A stretch of 64,000 bases of DNA from Flavihumibacter profundi (GCF_020076305.1 NZ_JAIQXE010000001.1:434001-498000); one strand, 5' to 3'; shown: positions 16,362 through 26,584, numbered from the stretch's first letter. Notes: generated from the sequence alone by a model not told the origin. Numbers and translations: made by a program.

Positions 16362-18545
16362 ATGCAAAAACTGGTTGATTTTATGTTTAGTAAAAGAAGC
16401 TTACCCGTGCTGGTGATCATGTTGTCCTGTGCCCTTTTCATCGGCTTCCGCTCTATGGGAACTAATGGTACCCATCCCCCTGGCAAATATGAAAAAATTC
16501 TGCATAATGTCGGGGATATCCTTCTCCAGGTGCATTATAGCCCTAAGAAATTAGATGATGCTTTTTCTAAGGAAGTCTTTACGAAATTCCTTACTACGGT
16601 AGATGGTGAAAAAAACATCTTCCTGCAGTCTGATATACAATCACTCCGGAAATATGAAACAAAGCTTGATGATGAAATAAATGGCGGCGACGTGGAATTC
16701 GTACCCGCTGTTTCCTTAATCTTCAAAAACAGGGTCCTTGAAACCGAGCAATTGGCAAAAGAACTGCTGGAAAAACCATTCGAATTCAAAACTGAAGAGA
16801 ATATCACATTAGATCCTGAAAACCTTGAATTCCCCAAAAATGAGGCGGAGAAAAAAGACAGGTGGCGGAAAAGACTGAAGTATATGGCGCTGGAAAGGTA
16901 TTCCGACCTGCTTGATATCCAGGAAAAAAGCAAGGGCAAGCCCGACTATGTAGCCAAAACCAATACAGAATTGGAGAAGGATGCGCGAGATAAGGTGCAG
17001 AAAGTGGTAAACCGGATGTTTGACCGCCTGAAATTAAAATACAGCGATGACGACAGGTTCAACCAGTACGTGAATACCATTACCAGTACAATGGATCCGC
17101 ATACAACCTTTTTTCCCCCGGTAGATAAACGGTATTTTGATGAACAAATGAGCGGACGGTTCTTTGGCATCGGCGCTTCCCTGCGTGAGGAAGATGGAAA
17201 TATCAAAATTGCTTCCCTGTTAACCGGGAGCCCTGCATGGAAATCGGGTGAAGTTACAGTAGGTGATATTGTATTGAAAGTAGGCCAGGGAGCAGAAGAG
17301 CCGACAGACCTGGCTGGTTCTGCAACCGAAGATGCAGTGAAAATTATCAGGGGTAAAAAGGGGACTGAAGTAAGGTTGACATTGCGTAAAAATGATGGCA
17401 GCATTAAAGTGGTGTCACTGATACGTGATGAAATTGTCCAGGATGAAACCTTTGCCCGCAGTGCAATTGTAAACAATGGTAAATCTAAAATCGGGTTTAT
17501 TTACCTTCCCGAGTTTTATGCAGATTTCGACAACCCTAAAGGAAACCGCTGTGCAATTGATGTAGCCAAGGAAATCATCAAACTGAAAGAACAAAAAATA
17601 GATGGCATAGTGATGGACCTCCGTAATAATGGTGGCGGCTCCTTATATGATGTGGTGCAAATGGTTGGATTATTTATCGAAGACGGTCCAATTGTGCAGG
17701 TCAGGGATCGTGATGGCAAACCAAGTGTATTGCGCGACCGCGATAAATCTGTATTGTACGACGGCCCCCTGGCAGTTATGGTAAATGAGTTCAGTGCATC
17801 GGCTTCAGAGATTTTTGCAGCAGCCATCCAGGATTATAAAAGAGGTGTCATTATCGGTAGTTCCACTACTTATGGAAAAGGAACAGTACAGCGAAATATT
17901 GGCCTGGATAAGGAATCCGGCATGTTTACATCAAACAGTGAATTGGGAACAATTAAGCTCACCCTCCAGAAGTTTTACCGGATAAACGGGGGATCAACCC
18001 AATTGAAAGGGGTAAGTTCTGATATTGTTATTCCTGACGTTCTTGAAAAATCAAAATTGCGGGAGAAAGATGATCCTGATGCATTGCCCTGGGATGAAAT
18101 CCAGAAATCGCCCTATACAACCTGGAAAGCGCCTTATGACATTGATGTAGTAAGTAAGAACAGCCAGTTAAGGGTGAATAACAATCCGGCGTTCAACCTG
18201 ATTAAAACCAATACAGACTGGCTTGCCGAACAGAATGACAAAACTTATTCCCTGAACCTTGAAAAGTACCGGGATAGCAAGAAGAAAATCAACGCTACAG
18301 TTAAACAACTGGAAAGCCTGAATAAATTGTCTAAGGAAATTGTTGTAGAAGATGTTCCCGGATCTGATACCCGTTTTTCTACGGATACAGATAAACTGGA
18401 AAGGTATAAAGCCTGGAAAAAAGGCCTCACCAATGATATTTACCTTGATGAGGCGCTGAATGCAGTGAATGATATGGTGTACCAGAAAAACCTCGCATTC
18501 TCAAAAGCTGGTGAACAAAAAGTGATTGCTGCTGAGAAGCAGTAA
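16362..18545 (+). CDS. Tail-specific / carboxy-terminal processing protease (Prc/CtpA, S41)
   Basis: The ATG at 16362 gives 727 residues and places a membrane anchor/signal right after a short basic region (SLPVLVIMLSCALFIGF). A further in-frame ATG lies at 16383. Order: N-terminal Prc domain, PDZ (MSGRFFGIGASLREEDGNIKIASLLTGSPAWKSGEVTVGD), S41 peptidase, and a C-terminal DUF3340-like region. The Ser-Lys dyad is present in FSASASEIFAAAIQDYKRG...TYGKGTVQ, the same pattern as E. coli Prc. It degrades or trims periplasmic proteins at their C-termini. It ends one base before the convergent DinB gene's stop. Confidence 0.95.
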   Translation: MQKLVDFMFSKRSLPVLVIMLSCALFIGFRSMGTNGTHPPGKYEKILHNVGDILLQVHYSPKKLDDAFSKEVFTKFLTTVDGEKNIFLQSDIQSLRKYETKLDDEINGGDVEFVPAVSLIFKNRVLETEQLAKELLEKPFEFKTEENITLDPENLEFPKNEAEKKDRWRKRLKYMALERYSDLLDIQEKSKGKPDYVAKTNTELEKDARDKVQKVVNRMFDRLKLKYSDDDRFNQYVNTITSTMDPHTTFFPPVDKRYFDEQMSGRFFGIGASLREEDGNIKIASLLTGSPAWKSGEVTVGDIVLKVGQGAEEPTDLAGSATEDAVKIIRGKKGTEVRLTLRKNDGSIKVVSLIRDEIVQDETFARSAIVNNGKSKIGFIYLPEFYADFDNPKGNRCAIDVAKEIIKLKEQKIDGIVMDLRNNGGGSLYDVVQMVGLFIEDGPIVQVRDRDGKPSVLRDRDKSVLYDGPLAVMVNEFSASASEIFAAAIQDYKRGVIIGSSTTYGKGTVQRNIGLDKESGMFTSNSELGTIKLTLQKFYRINGGSTQLKGVSSDIVIPDVLEKSKLREKDDPDALPWDEIQKSPYTTWKAPYDIDVVSKNSQLRVNNNPAFNLIKTNTDWLAEQNDKTYSLNLEKYRDSKKKINATVKQLESLNKLSKEIVVEDVPGSDTRFSTDTDKLERYKAWKKGLTNDIYLDEALNAVNDMVYQKNLAFSKAGEQKVIAAEKQ

Positions 18546-19055
18546 TCACTTTTTCAAATACCGCTCCTTCAAAATATTCATGTGGTGCTTTACATGTCCT
18601 GCTAAAATATAGCAGAGTGCAGCTGTACTAACAGGCTGGTTGCTTGCAGTGCCTGTTGCATTCAATTGTTCTTTTGAAAAATCAGCAATCATCAGCAAAT
18701 TGCTTTTCCTCAGGAATTTGAATTCCTTAACCATATCGGACCATTTCCTTTTGGCGGTATTTGCATTTTCCATCCATTTATTTTCATCAAATGAAGCCAT
18801 TGGCGTGCCATCCAGCCTGGCGATACGGATTATCCGGTAAGAAAAAACCCGCTCGGCATCTATGATATGCTGCAGCACTTCTTTTACTGTCCATTTTCCT
18901 TCGCCATAGGCATGGTTGATCATACTGCCGGGTATATCATCCAATAAATCCAGGAACTCTTCTGTATTTTTTGACAAAGCTTTTTCGATAGGGGCTTCCT
19001 TAACAAGGGCAACATAATTTGTATAAAAATCAGCGTAAACTAAGTTGTATTTCAT
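18546..19055 (-). CDS. DinB-family putative metal-dependent protein
   Basis: This 169-residue four-helix-bundle protein belongs to the DinB/YfiT superfamily. The metal-binding histidine pattern is visible as LQHIIDAERVFSYRIIRIARLDG (first His in helix 2) and GHVKHHMNILKERYL (two His in the last helix). Members include thiol transferases for bacillithiol or mycothiol, and many are uncharacterised. It is related to, but distinct from, the BstA-like protein at 57154. It is a single gene, convergent with and adjoining the tail-specific protease. Confidence 0.88.
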   Translation of the reverse strand: MKYNLVYADFYTNYVALVKEAPIEKALSKNTEEFLDLLDDIPGSMINHAYGEGKWTVKEVLQHIIDAERVFSYRIIRIARLDGTPMASFDENKWMENANTAKRKWSDMVKEFKFLRKSNLLMIADFSKEQLNATGTASNQPVSTAALCYILAGHVKHHMNILKERYLKK

Positions 19056-19120
19056 ATAATGGTTTAAAGTTTTAGTGCATAAATGTATAATCCTTTATGC
19101 TGCTTTCAAATAGCTCCAAA

Positions 19121-19147
19121 GAAAAACCCCGCAGTTTGCGGGGTTTG
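19121..19147 (-). terminator. Intrinsic terminator of the subtilase gene
   Basis: On the minus strand, AACCCCGCA and TGCGGGGTT pair around a 2-3-nt loop and run into TTTTTC. It begins 5 bp after the stop codon at 19152. Confidence 0.85.
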
Positions 19148-19151
19148 AATG

Positions 19152-20861
19152 TTATCCTTTATTTCCTTTTTTCAAGGTCGATTTGGGTAGTTTCTTAGCC
19201 GGTGTATCTGCTTTAATGGTCTCTGCCAGTTTTGCTGCTTCGTAGGCATTCAGGAAGCCTCCTGAGTGGCTGATAGAGGAGAGGGGTACCATTTGCTCTG
19301 AACCTGGAAGCTTTACTTTTTCATCCGGTACCACTGCAGATTTTTCAATCACCATCTTAACCTGCTGGGGTGTCAGGTTAGGGTAGTAGCTTAAAAGAAA
19401 GGCTGCTACACCTACAACCACGGGACAAGCCATGCTGGTACCTTGCTGGTTACCATAGGTATTTCCACCAGGAAGGGTAGAATAGATTTTTGTACCTGGT
19501 GCAAATACATCCACTTCCTGTTTGCCATAATTGGAGAAAGAAGCGGTATAGCTATTAAACCCAGGTTCAGCCAAAGGATCGCTGCTCGCCCCAACGGTAA
19601 TCCAGTTGGTAGCTCTTGATTTAATTGTCCTTAAATTTGGATTCGGGAAATTATCGGTAGAATCAACATTAGCGGCATCATTACCGGCTGCGTGAACCAA
19701 TAATACGCCATTTGTTTCTGCATATTTAACGGCTTCATCCACCCATTTCTTTTCGGGGGAAAAGCTTTTGCCAAAACTCATGTTCACCACTTTAGCGCCA
19801 TTATCAACCGCATAGCGAATGGCAAGGGCTATATCTTTATCGTGTTCATCGCCATCAGGAACTGCCCTGATCATCATGACTTTTACGTTATCTGCAATTC
19901 CATCCATACCAATGCCATTGTTTCTTTGTGCAGCTATAATTCCCGTTACGTGCGTGCCATGCATTGGCGTATTGGCCATTACGTCGTTGTTTCCGTAAAA
20001 CCGGTCGGAGAAATCACTGTAATTGTCTTTTACCACATTGCCGCGGTAGTCTGTCGGGGCTTTTTCAGCACCTTCTTTTTTCTTCTCTTCCCCTCTAACA
20101 AATTCTTCAAAGCCTTCCAGGAATTCAGTATTGCTGGTTTCCATCATATTGAATGCCTTGAAAATATATAGCATACCTGATTTTGCTTTTTGTGCTTCCG
20201 TTGTTGATGGAACAAAAGTTTCCAGGTCTTTGCCGTTATAAGTTGTGGTATCCATGGCTTTGCGCAGGAGACTGTCATTTTTCTGGCTGGTTTCGAGGGC
20301 CCGTTTCAGGAAAAGCAGGTCAGCACCACCGCCACTAGCATCCCCTTCAACACGGTCCTTGGCTTTTTTCCACATATCATATTCTTCCTTCTCTTCACCT
20401 TTAAGGGCAACAGCGTTGAAACCCGGAGCCGTGAATTTCGCTTTCAGGTTATGGTAAACCCTTGCTCCTTCGTAGCTGTCTTCCTTAACACTGGAGCCGT
20501 CTTTGCCACCTAAAAAGTTCCAGCCATGTATGTCATCAACATAACCATTCTTGTCATCATCGATGCCATTTCCCGGAATTTCCCGCGGGTTGGTCCACAA
20601 TATTGATTTGAGGTCTTCGTGAAGCGTATCTACTCCGGAATCGATTACCGCTACAATTACCGTTTTACTCGGTTTGCCTTTCACAAACTCATAAGCCTTA
20701 TCCAGGCTGATTCCATAATAGCCATCTTTAGCTTTATCGCCAAGATGCCAGCCTTTGGGAAGATCTCTTTTCACAGGGAGAGCATTGCCCTGACCGGAAA
20801 CGGATCCAAAGCTAAATGCTGCTAAAAGTATACCCGCAGGTAGGATTAAATGTAGCTTCAT
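19152..20861 (-). CDS. Secreted S8 family serine peptidase (subtilase) with a long insert
   Basis: The 569 residues start with a signal peptide (1-23). The catalytic triad is Asp74 (AVIDSGVD), His301 (MHGTHVTGIIAAQ) and Ser476 (GTSMACPVVVGVAA), with oxyanion Asn394 (AAGND). Asp74 and His301 are 227 residues apart, against a few tens in classical subtilisins. The insert is mostly charged and predicted helical (KKAKDRVEG, FEEFVRGEEKKKEGAEKAP). The protein is probably exported, and its substrates are unknown. It is a single gene with its own terminator. TAGTATTG upstream on the minus strand matches seven of eight bases of the -7 box. Confidence 0.94.
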   Translation of the reverse strand: MKLHLILPAGILLAAFSFGSVSGQGNALPVKRDLPKGWHLGDKAKDGYYGISLDKAYEFVKGKPSKTVIVAVIDSGVDTLHEDLKSILWTNPREIPGNGIDDDKNGYVDDIHGWNFLGGKDGSSVKEDSYEGARVYHNLKAKFTAPGFNAVALKGEEKEEYDMWKKAKDRVEGDASGGGADLLFLKRALETSQKNDSLLRKAMDTTTYNGKDLETFVPSTTEAQKAKSGMLYIFKAFNMMETSNTEFLEGFEEFVRGEEKKKEGAEKAPTDYRGNVVKDNYSDFSDRFYGNNDVMANTPMHGTHVTGIIAAQRNNGIGMDGIADNVKVMMIRAVPDGDEHDKDIALAIRYAVDNGAKVVNMSFGKSFSPEKKWVDEAVKYAETNGVLLVHAAGNDAANVDSTDNFPNPNLRTIKSRATNWITVGASSDPLAEPGFNSYTASFSNYGKQEVDVFAPGTKIYSTLPGGNTYGNQQGTSMACPVVVGVAAFLLSYYPNLTPQQVKMVIEKSAVVPDEKVKLPGSEQMVPLSSISHSGGFLNAYEAAKLAETIKADTPAKKLPKSTLKKGNKG

Positions 20862-20938
20862 GCAATCTTTATTTATTTACAATACTAATAGACGTAAAAT
20901 CCTTTAAAATAGTTTACCGTTTGCAGATTTTAACCATA

Positions 20939-22462
20939 TTATAGGTCAAATTTAATTCCTTGTGCCAACGGAAGTTTAGTTGAGTAGTTGATGGTATTGG
21001 TTTGCCTCCGCATATATGCTTTCCAGGCATCACTGCCGCTTTCACGACCGCCACCGGTTTCTTTTTCCCCGCCAAAAGCCCCGCCGATTTCGGCCCCGCT
21101 GGTGCCGATGTTTACGTTGGCAATACCACAATCACTACCTGAGCAGGACAGGAACTGTTCAGCTTCGCGCAGGTTTAGGGTCATAATTGAAGAAGACAGC
21201 CCCTGGGGTACACCATTCTGGTAAGCAATTGCTTCATCAATGGTTTTGTACTTAATCAGGTATAAAATAGGGGCGAATGTTTCATGCTGTACAATGCTGA
21301 AATCATTGGAAACCTCTGCTATACAAGGTTTCACATAGCAGCCGCTTTCGAAACCGGCTCCTTCCATTACCCCGCCTTCCACTACAAAACGACCGCCTTC
21401 TGACTTGCATTTTTCAATGGAAGCCAGGTATTGGTTCACCGCATCTTTATCAATCAGCGGGCCGACATGGTTATTCTGGTCGAGCGGGTTGCCAATCCTT
21501 AACTGGCCATAGGCTTTAACCAGTTTGTCGCGGAAAGCATCATAAACAGATTCATGGATAATGAGCCTTCGGGTGGAGGTACATCTTTGTCCGGCTGTAC
21601 CTACAGCGCCGAAAACACAACCAATGAGGCTCATGTCGAGGTCAGCATCTTTTGAAATAATGATGGCATTATTACCGCCCAGTTCCAGGATGCTTTTCCC
21701 TAGGCGGGCGCCTACTGCTGCCCCAACCGCTTTGCCCATACGGGTAGACCCTGTTGCAGAGATCAGCGGGATCCTGGTGTCGGCAGCAAGCCATTCACCC
21801 AGTTCCCTTCCGCCATTTACAAGGTTACATACCCCCTGCGGAACATCATTCCGGGTGAATACCTCATTAATAATGTTCTGGCAGGCTATAGAGCAAAGGG
21901 GGCATTTTTCGGATGGTTTCCAGATACAAACATCGCCGCAAACCCAGCCCAGCATGGTATTCCAGCTCCAAACCGCAACAGGGAAGTTAAAAGCGGAAAT
22001 AATACCGACAATTCCCAGCGGGTGCCATTGTTCGTACATCCTGTGGCCGGGTCTTTCGCTGTGCATGGTCAGCCCGTGCAGCTGGCGGGATAAACCCACT
22101 GCAAAATCACAGATATCGATCATTTCCTGAACTTCACCAAGGCCTTCCTGGAGGCTTTTTCCCATTTCATAGGAAACCAGTTGCCCGAGCCATTGCTTTT
22201 TTTCACGCAGTGCTTCACCAACCTGGCGAACAACTTCACCACGTCGGGGGGCAGGCCAGTTCCGCCATTCTGCAAAAGCCCTGGCGGCAGTATGGAGCAC
22301 CTGCTCATATCCATCTTTATCTGTTGCATAAACAGAACCGATAAGGGCTCCGTCAACGGGCGAGTAGGAGGGAATTGCGGCACCTTTTGTATTGATCCAA
22401 ACCGAACCAGTACTGGTTCCACAATTGTCTTTGGCTATACCCAGGGCTTTTAAAAATTCCAT
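20939..22462 (-). CDS. Aldehyde dehydrogenase, ALDH7 (antiquitin / aminoadipate-semialdehyde) type
   Basis: This 507-residue NAD(P)-dependent aldehyde dehydrogenase has the catalytic Cys294 in GTAGQRCTSTRR, the general-base Glu in ILELGGNNA, and the cofactor motif SATGSTRMG. The C-terminal block GTSGAEIGGAFGGEKETGGGRESGS is the ALDH7 signature. ALDH7 enzymes oxidise alpha-aminoadipate semialdehyde in lysine breakdown and also detoxify aldehydes. No lysine-degradation genes are adjacent, so the exact substrate is inferred from family only. A perfect -7 box at 22483-22490 gives it its own promoter just behind panB. Confidence 0.94.
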   Translation of the reverse strand: MEFLKALGIAKDNCGTSTGSVWINTKGAAIPSYSPVDGALIGSVYATDKDGYEQVLHTAARAFAEWRNWPAPRRGEVVRQVGEALREKKQWLGQLVSYEMGKSLQEGLGEVQEMIDICDFAVGLSRQLHGLTMHSERPGHRMYEQWHPLGIVGIISAFNFPVAVWSWNTMLGWVCGDVCIWKPSEKCPLCSIACQNIINEVFTRNDVPQGVCNLVNGGRELGEWLAADTRIPLISATGSTRMGKAVGAAVGARLGKSILELGGNNAIIISKDADLDMSLIGCVFGAVGTAGQRCTSTRRLIIHESVYDAFRDKLVKAYGQLRIGNPLDQNNHVGPLIDKDAVNQYLASIEKCKSEGGRFVVEGGVMEGAGFESGCYVKPCIAEVSNDFSIVQHETFAPILYLIKYKTIDEAIAYQNGVPQGLSSSIMTLNLREAEQFLSCSGSDCGIANVNIGTSGAEIGGAFGGEKETGGGRESGSDAWKAYMRRQTNTINYSTKLPLAQGIKFDL

Positions 22463-22482
22463 GACAAGCTATTTTTAGCCGC

Positions 22483-22490
22483 CAAAGGTA
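22483..22490 (-). promoter_or_regulatory. Bacteroidota -7 box of the ALDH7 gene
   Basis: The minus strand reads TACCTTTG, matching TAnnTTTG, 20 bp before the ATG at 22462 and within 12 bp of the end of panB. It suggests independent transcription. Confidence 0.6.
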
Positions 22491-22501
22491 CAGTTTAGGA
22501 A

Positions 22502-23314
22502 TCAGTATTGCTCCTGTTCATTAGGGAAATCCTGCGACTGGACATCCTTTACGTACTGTTCAACTGCTGCTGTTATTTCTTTGTTCAAATCAGCATATTT
22601 CCGTAGGAAGCGAGGTTTGAATTCGATATTGATACCCAGCATATCGTGCATTACCAAAACCTGGCCATCACAATACATTCCCGCACCAATACCTATGGTG
22701 GGGATGTCCAGGCTTTCAGAGACTTCTTTAGCAAGCAGGGCAGGAATTTTTTCCAGTACTATGGCATAACAGCCAGCATCCTGCAACAATAAAGCATCCC
22801 TTTTCAGCTTTTCAGCTTCCATTTCTTCTTTCGCCCTGACGGTGTAAGTACCGAATTTATAAATTGATTGCGGCGTTAAACCGAGGTGACCCATAACCGG
22901 GATTCCGGCTTTTACAATTCGTTTAATGCTTTCCACTGCTTCCTCACCCCCTTCCAGTTTAATGCTATGTCCGCCGGTTTCTTTCATCACCCTGATGGCG
23001 GAGGCAAGTGCAATGTCCGGATTTGACTGGTAGGTTCCAAAGGGGAGGTCCACTACAACCAGGGAACGGTCTACACCCCTTACCACGCACTGGGCATGGT
23101 AAATCATCTGGTCGAGTGTAATGGGTAAAGTGGTTTCATGTCCGGCCATAACATTGCTGGCAGAATCTCCCACCAAAAGCACATCAATTCCGGCTGCATC
23201 GAAGATCCTGGCAAATGAAAAATCATAGGCGGTTAACATGGCAATTTTCTGTCCCGCCGCTTTCATTTTCTGGAGGGTATTGGTAGTTACTTTTTTAACA
23301 TCTGGCTGCGACAT
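22502..23314 (-). CDS. panB: 3-methyl-2-oxobutanoate hydroxymethyltransferase (ketopantoate synthesis)
   Basis: The 270-residue TIM-barrel enzyme transfers a hydroxymethyl group from 5,10-methylene-THF to alpha-ketoisovalerate, the first committed step to pantothenate and CoA. Typical PanB motifs are present: [33 protein letters not shown] (Mg-binding Asp), [35 protein letters not shown], and [21 protein letters not shown]. The length is normal. It is alone, with no panC or panD adjacent. It is 53 bp downstream of ppx on the same strand and could be read through from it. Confidence 0.97.
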   Translation of the reverse strand: MSQPDVKKVTTNTLQKMKAAGQKIAMLTAYDFSFARIFDAAGIDVLLVGDSASNVMAGHETTLPITLDQMIYHAQCVVRGVDRSLVVVDLPFGTYQSNPDIALASAIRVMKETGGHSIKLEGGEEAVESIKRIVKAGIPVMGHLGLTPQSIYKFGTYTVRAKEEMEAEKLKRDALLLQDAGCYAIVLEKIPALLAKEVSESLDIPTIGIGAGMYCDGQVLVMHDMLGINIEFKPRFLRKYADLNKEITAAVEQYVKDVQSQDFPNEQEQY

Positions 23315-23367
23315 GATATGGTTGTATTAGGCGTTAAAATATTTCTGAAGGAAACAGGTGAAGCAGG

Positions 23368-24255
23368 TTATCCGGCTCCTTTAACCTTATTCCATAAGAT
23401 ATGGATGAGTCCGTCTGCCAACCCGATCTTAGGCACGTATATATCCCGCGAGTCGGTCCATCGCATAACGTTAATGTATATGCTAAGGGCAGGCACGATC
23501 ACATCGGCGCGGTCTTCCCTGAGGCTGTACAGGCGCATGCGTTCTGGTACAGTAAAACTGCTCAGTTCTTTATAATAGTCTTTGAGGTGGTCCAGGGAAA
23601 GGGGTTTACCGTCTTTTTTCTTGGACATGGAAAATACTTTATTGATATTCCCGCCGGATCCGATACAGGTAATTTCTTTAAATCCCCTGGTTTTATTTCG
23701 GATGAAATCTTTCATTTCGTTCCACATTTTTTCCTCAACCTGGTTTTTGAGTAACCTGATGGTCCCGATATTGAAAGATTCCTTAAAAACAAGATGGTTG
23801 TCGTTAAAAAAAGTGAGTTCAGTGCTTCCGCCACCTACGTCAATATACATATATGAGTGGTCTTTATCCAGGTTTTCTGCGATATGGTTTTCGTAAATAA
23901 AAGAAGCTTCCTCATCGCCACTGATCACTTCAATTTCAACTCCTGTTTCACCTTTTATATGAGCAATAATTTCTTTTGCGTTGGTGGCATCGCGCATTGC
24001 TGAAGTGGCGCAGGCCAGGTAATGTTCAACGCCATAAACGTCCATGAGAGCACGATACGCTTTGATGGTTTTTAAAACGTGGATTTCTTTTTCCGGGGAA
24101 ATTACCTGCGAATCGAAAACATCAAATCCGAGCCGGAGGGGAACCCTCACCAGGTTCAGTTTGTTGAATTGGGTTTGTCCGGATCCATCGGTTACCACCT
24201 CTGTTATCAGCAGGCGGGCAGCATTACTTCCTATATCGATGGCGGCTAGTTTCAA
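23368..24255 (-). CDS. ppx: Exopolyphosphatase / Ppx-GppA phosphatase family
   Basis: This 295-residue ASKHA-fold protein has the phosphate-1 loop AAIDIGSNAARLLI, a catalytic Glu in ISGDEEASFIYENH, and the phosphate-2 loop YIDVGGGSTELTFF. It lacks the C-terminal HD-like domain of long E. coli Ppx and fits the short Bacteroidota form. The start codon overlaps the stop of ppk1 by 4 bp (ATGA), so synthesis and breakdown of polyphosphate are translationally linked. Action on pppGpp instead of, or as well as, polyP is possible. Confidence 0.93.
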   Translation of the reverse strand: MKLAAIDIGSNAARLLITEVVTDGSGQTQFNKLNLVRVPLRLGFDVFDSQVISPEKEIHVLKTIKAYRALMDVYGVEHYLACATSAMRDATNAKEIIAHIKGETGVEIEVISGDEEASFIYENHIAENLDKDHSYMYIDVGGGSTELTFFNDNHLVFKESFNIGTIRLLKNQVEEKMWNEMKDFIRNKTRGFKEITCIGSGGNINKVFSMSKKKDGKPLSLDHLKDYYKELSSFTVPERMRLYSLREDRADVIVPALSIYINVMRWTDSRDIYVPKIGLADGLIHILWNKVKGAG

Positions 24256-26408
24256 AGGCTGGTTGTGGTTTTAAGGGGAATGCTATCAGCGCTTGAATTC
24301 AAAGGCTGCGAAACTTCCCCGGGTTGTAATTTGTTTTTCTTGGATTGAAGGTAAATATACTGTTCAACCTGTGAGCGTACTTTTTTTCCGCCTGTCCGCA
24401 CGTATTCATTACTAAGTGAATTATCCAGGATGCGGGCCTTTACGTTGTCTGACAATTGTATGGCCAGCATATTTTTCAAAACCTTCTGGATATTTTCATC
24501 GTAAACAGGGCAGGTAACTTCAATGCGGTGATCCAGGTTCCTGACCATCCAGTCTGCCGATGATATATACACTTTTTCTTTACTGCCGTTGTGAAAAATG
24601 AATACCCTGGCATGTTCCAGGTATTCATCAACGATACTGATAGCTTTCACAGGTTGTTTGTATTTACTGTTTTCACTGAACATGCAAAAAATTCCCCTGA
24701 CAATCAGTTGGACAGGTACACCGGCCCTGGCGGCTTCATATAATTTATCGATCAGTATTTCATCTGAAAGGGAATTCATTTTTAAAAGGATGCCGCATTT
24801 CTTTTTCTTTTTAGCAGCCCTTATTTCCTGGTTGATCAGTTTTATGAGTTCACTTCGAAGGTTACCCGGGCAGGTAAGTAATGTTTTGCAGGATTTTAAA
24901 ATATCAGGTTTGGTTTTATATTTTTCCAGGTATAAAAAAATACGGTTGATATCTGCCATTATCCCGCGGTGGGCAGTAAGCAGGCTATGGTCACTATAAA
25001 TTTTTGCAGTCGATTCATTCAAGTTACCGGTGCTTACAAAACCATACTGGATGGTCCTGTTCCGGGTCCGTTTCCTGATGATACATAACTTGGCATGCAC
25101 TTTTATATTTGGGATACCAATCAATACCTTAACCCCTTCTTCCTCCAGTTTTTCCTTCCATTCGAGGTTGGCCTCTTCTTCAAAACGGGCGCGGAGCTCC
25201 ATCATTACGACCACTTCTTTGCCATTCCGAACAGCATTGATCAGTGCGTTGATGATTTTTGAATTTTGTGCAAGCCGGTAAGCCGTGATTTTTATGGAAA
25301 TAACTTCAGGATCTATGGCTGCTTCGCGAAGTAATTCAATAACCGGATTGAAAGAATGGTAGGGGAAATTAAGCATGACGTCATTTTCCAGGATCACGTC
25401 GGTAACCCTGGAACTACCGGCCAGCAAGGGATGCAGGAATGGTTTTTTCCGTTGTGATTTTTTGGTAAAGATATCCGGGAATTCCATGAAATGCCGGAAG
25501 TTATGGATCCTGCCCCCGGGAATGAGGTTGTCTTTCCGGGTAAGGCTCATGCGCCGCATCAGGAACTCAAGAAGTCCTGCATCCATCTCTTTATCATATA
25601 CAAAGCGTACAGGTTTTCCTTTCCTGCGGTTCTTAACACCTTTCTCAATTTTCTGGATGAGGGTTGTGGAAATGTCATTATCGATATCTATCTCTGCGTC
25701 CTTGGTTACCTTGAATACCCAGGAATCAAATTTTTCATAGCCGAAGTAGGAGAAAATGGCAGGCAGGTTAAAACGGATCACATCCTCCAGTAAAATGATA
25801 TTGTTTTGCCCGGTTGGCGCGGGAAGTTGCACGAACCTGCCCAGTACTTTTGAAGGCACTTCAATGAGGGCGTATTTCTGTTCGAAGGTGCTGGTGCGTC
25901 TGCTCATTACCACACCGAGGTAAATGGATTTGTCGCGCAGGTAGGGCAGCTGTGGAATCTGCTCAATCATCAGCGGGATAGTATTTACCCTGACTTCTTC
26001 CTCAAAGTATTGTTTAACGAAAGCTTTCTGCTCTTTGCTTAACTGTTTTTCATTAAGCAGGAATATTTTTTCCTTTTCAAGTTCGCGCCTGATATCTTCC
26101 CAGATATGGTTGAATTCATTTTGTTGCCGCAAAACCAGGATCATGATTTCTTCCAGTATTTTTTCCGGGGAAAGTTCCAGGTGCATATTCACCTTAATTT
26201 TTTTACCACCGATTTCGATCATCCTTTTTAAGGTGGCCACCCTAACCCTGAAAAATTCGTCGAGGTTATTGGAAAATATGCCTAAAAATTTAATACGTTC
26301 TTTAAGGGGGACTGTCGGGTCTGCAGCTTCCTGAAGCACTCTGGCATTAAAGGAAAGCCAACTGATATCCCGGACTATTGTTTTTCTTTTTCCATCCATA
26401 TCAATCAT
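24252..26408 (-). CDS. ppk1: Polyphosphate kinase 1
   Basis: The 718-residue enzyme reversibly polymerises the ATP gamma-phosphate into inorganic polyphosphate. It has an N-terminal domain (RDISWLSFNARVLQEAADPTVPLKERIKFLGIFSNNLDEFFRVRV), a head domain, and two phospholipase-D-like domains. The active-site histidines are His438 in NIKVHAKLCII and His627 in NLDHRIEV. The length is typical. It leads the ppk1-ppx operon, and the genes overlap by 4 bp. Upstream on the minus strand, CAACTTTAC is a weak -7-like element. Confidence 0.96.
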   Translation of the reverse strand: MIDMDGKRKTIVRDISWLSFNARVLQEAADPTVPLKERIKFLGIFSNNLDEFFRVRVATLKRMIEIGGKKIKVNMHLELSPEKILEEIMILVLRQQNEFNHIWEDIRRELEKEKIFLLNEKQLSKEQKAFVKQYFEEEVRVNTIPLMIEQIPQLPYLRDKSIYLGVVMSRRTSTFEQKYALIEVPSKVLGRFVQLPAPTGQNNIILLEDVIRFNLPAIFSYFGYEKFDSWVFKVTKDAEIDIDNDISTTLIQKIEKGVKNRRKGKPVRFVYDKEMDAGLLEFLMRRMSLTRKDNLIPGGRIHNFRHFMEFPDIFTKKSQRKKPFLHPLLAGSSRVTDVILENDVMLNFPYHSFNPVIELLREAAIDPEVISIKITAYRLAQNSKIINALINAVRNGKEVVVMMELRARFEEEANLEWKEKLEEEGVKVLIGIPNIKVHAKLCIIRKRTRNRTIQYGFVSTGNLNESTAKIYSDHSLLTAHRGIMADINRIFLYLEKYKTKPDILKSCKTLLTCPGNLRSELIKLINQEIRAAKKKKKCGILLKMNSLSDEILIDKLYEAARAGVPVQLIVRGIFCMFSENSKYKQPVKAISIVDEYLEHARVFIFHNGSKEKVYISSADWMVRNLDHRIEVTCPVYDENIQKVLKNMLAIQLSDNVKARILDNSLSNEYVRTGGKKVRSQVEQYIYLQSKKNKLQPGEVSQPLNSSADSIPLKTTTSL

Positions 26409-26576
26409 TATCAGCCATTTAAGTGTAAAGTTGGGATGATGGCCGGCAATTTGAAATTAAGTATTTGTTACGAATTAGCTGGTAATCAGTTCTGTAATCA
26501 GCGGACTAATCACGCTGTTTTTCCAATTAATTCTCTTTATCCTGTAAATGCCGGCAACTGGTAAGCAGAAAGGGAT

Positions 26577-26584
26577 TACCTTTG
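26577..26584 (+). promoter_or_regulatory. Bacteroidota -7 box upstream of the L28 operon
   Basis: TACCTTTG matches TAnnTTTG and would start a transcript about 100 nt before rpmB. A second, weaker box (GACCTTCG, near 26675) lies about 20 bp from the ATG, so the operon may have two promoters. Confidence 0.5.
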
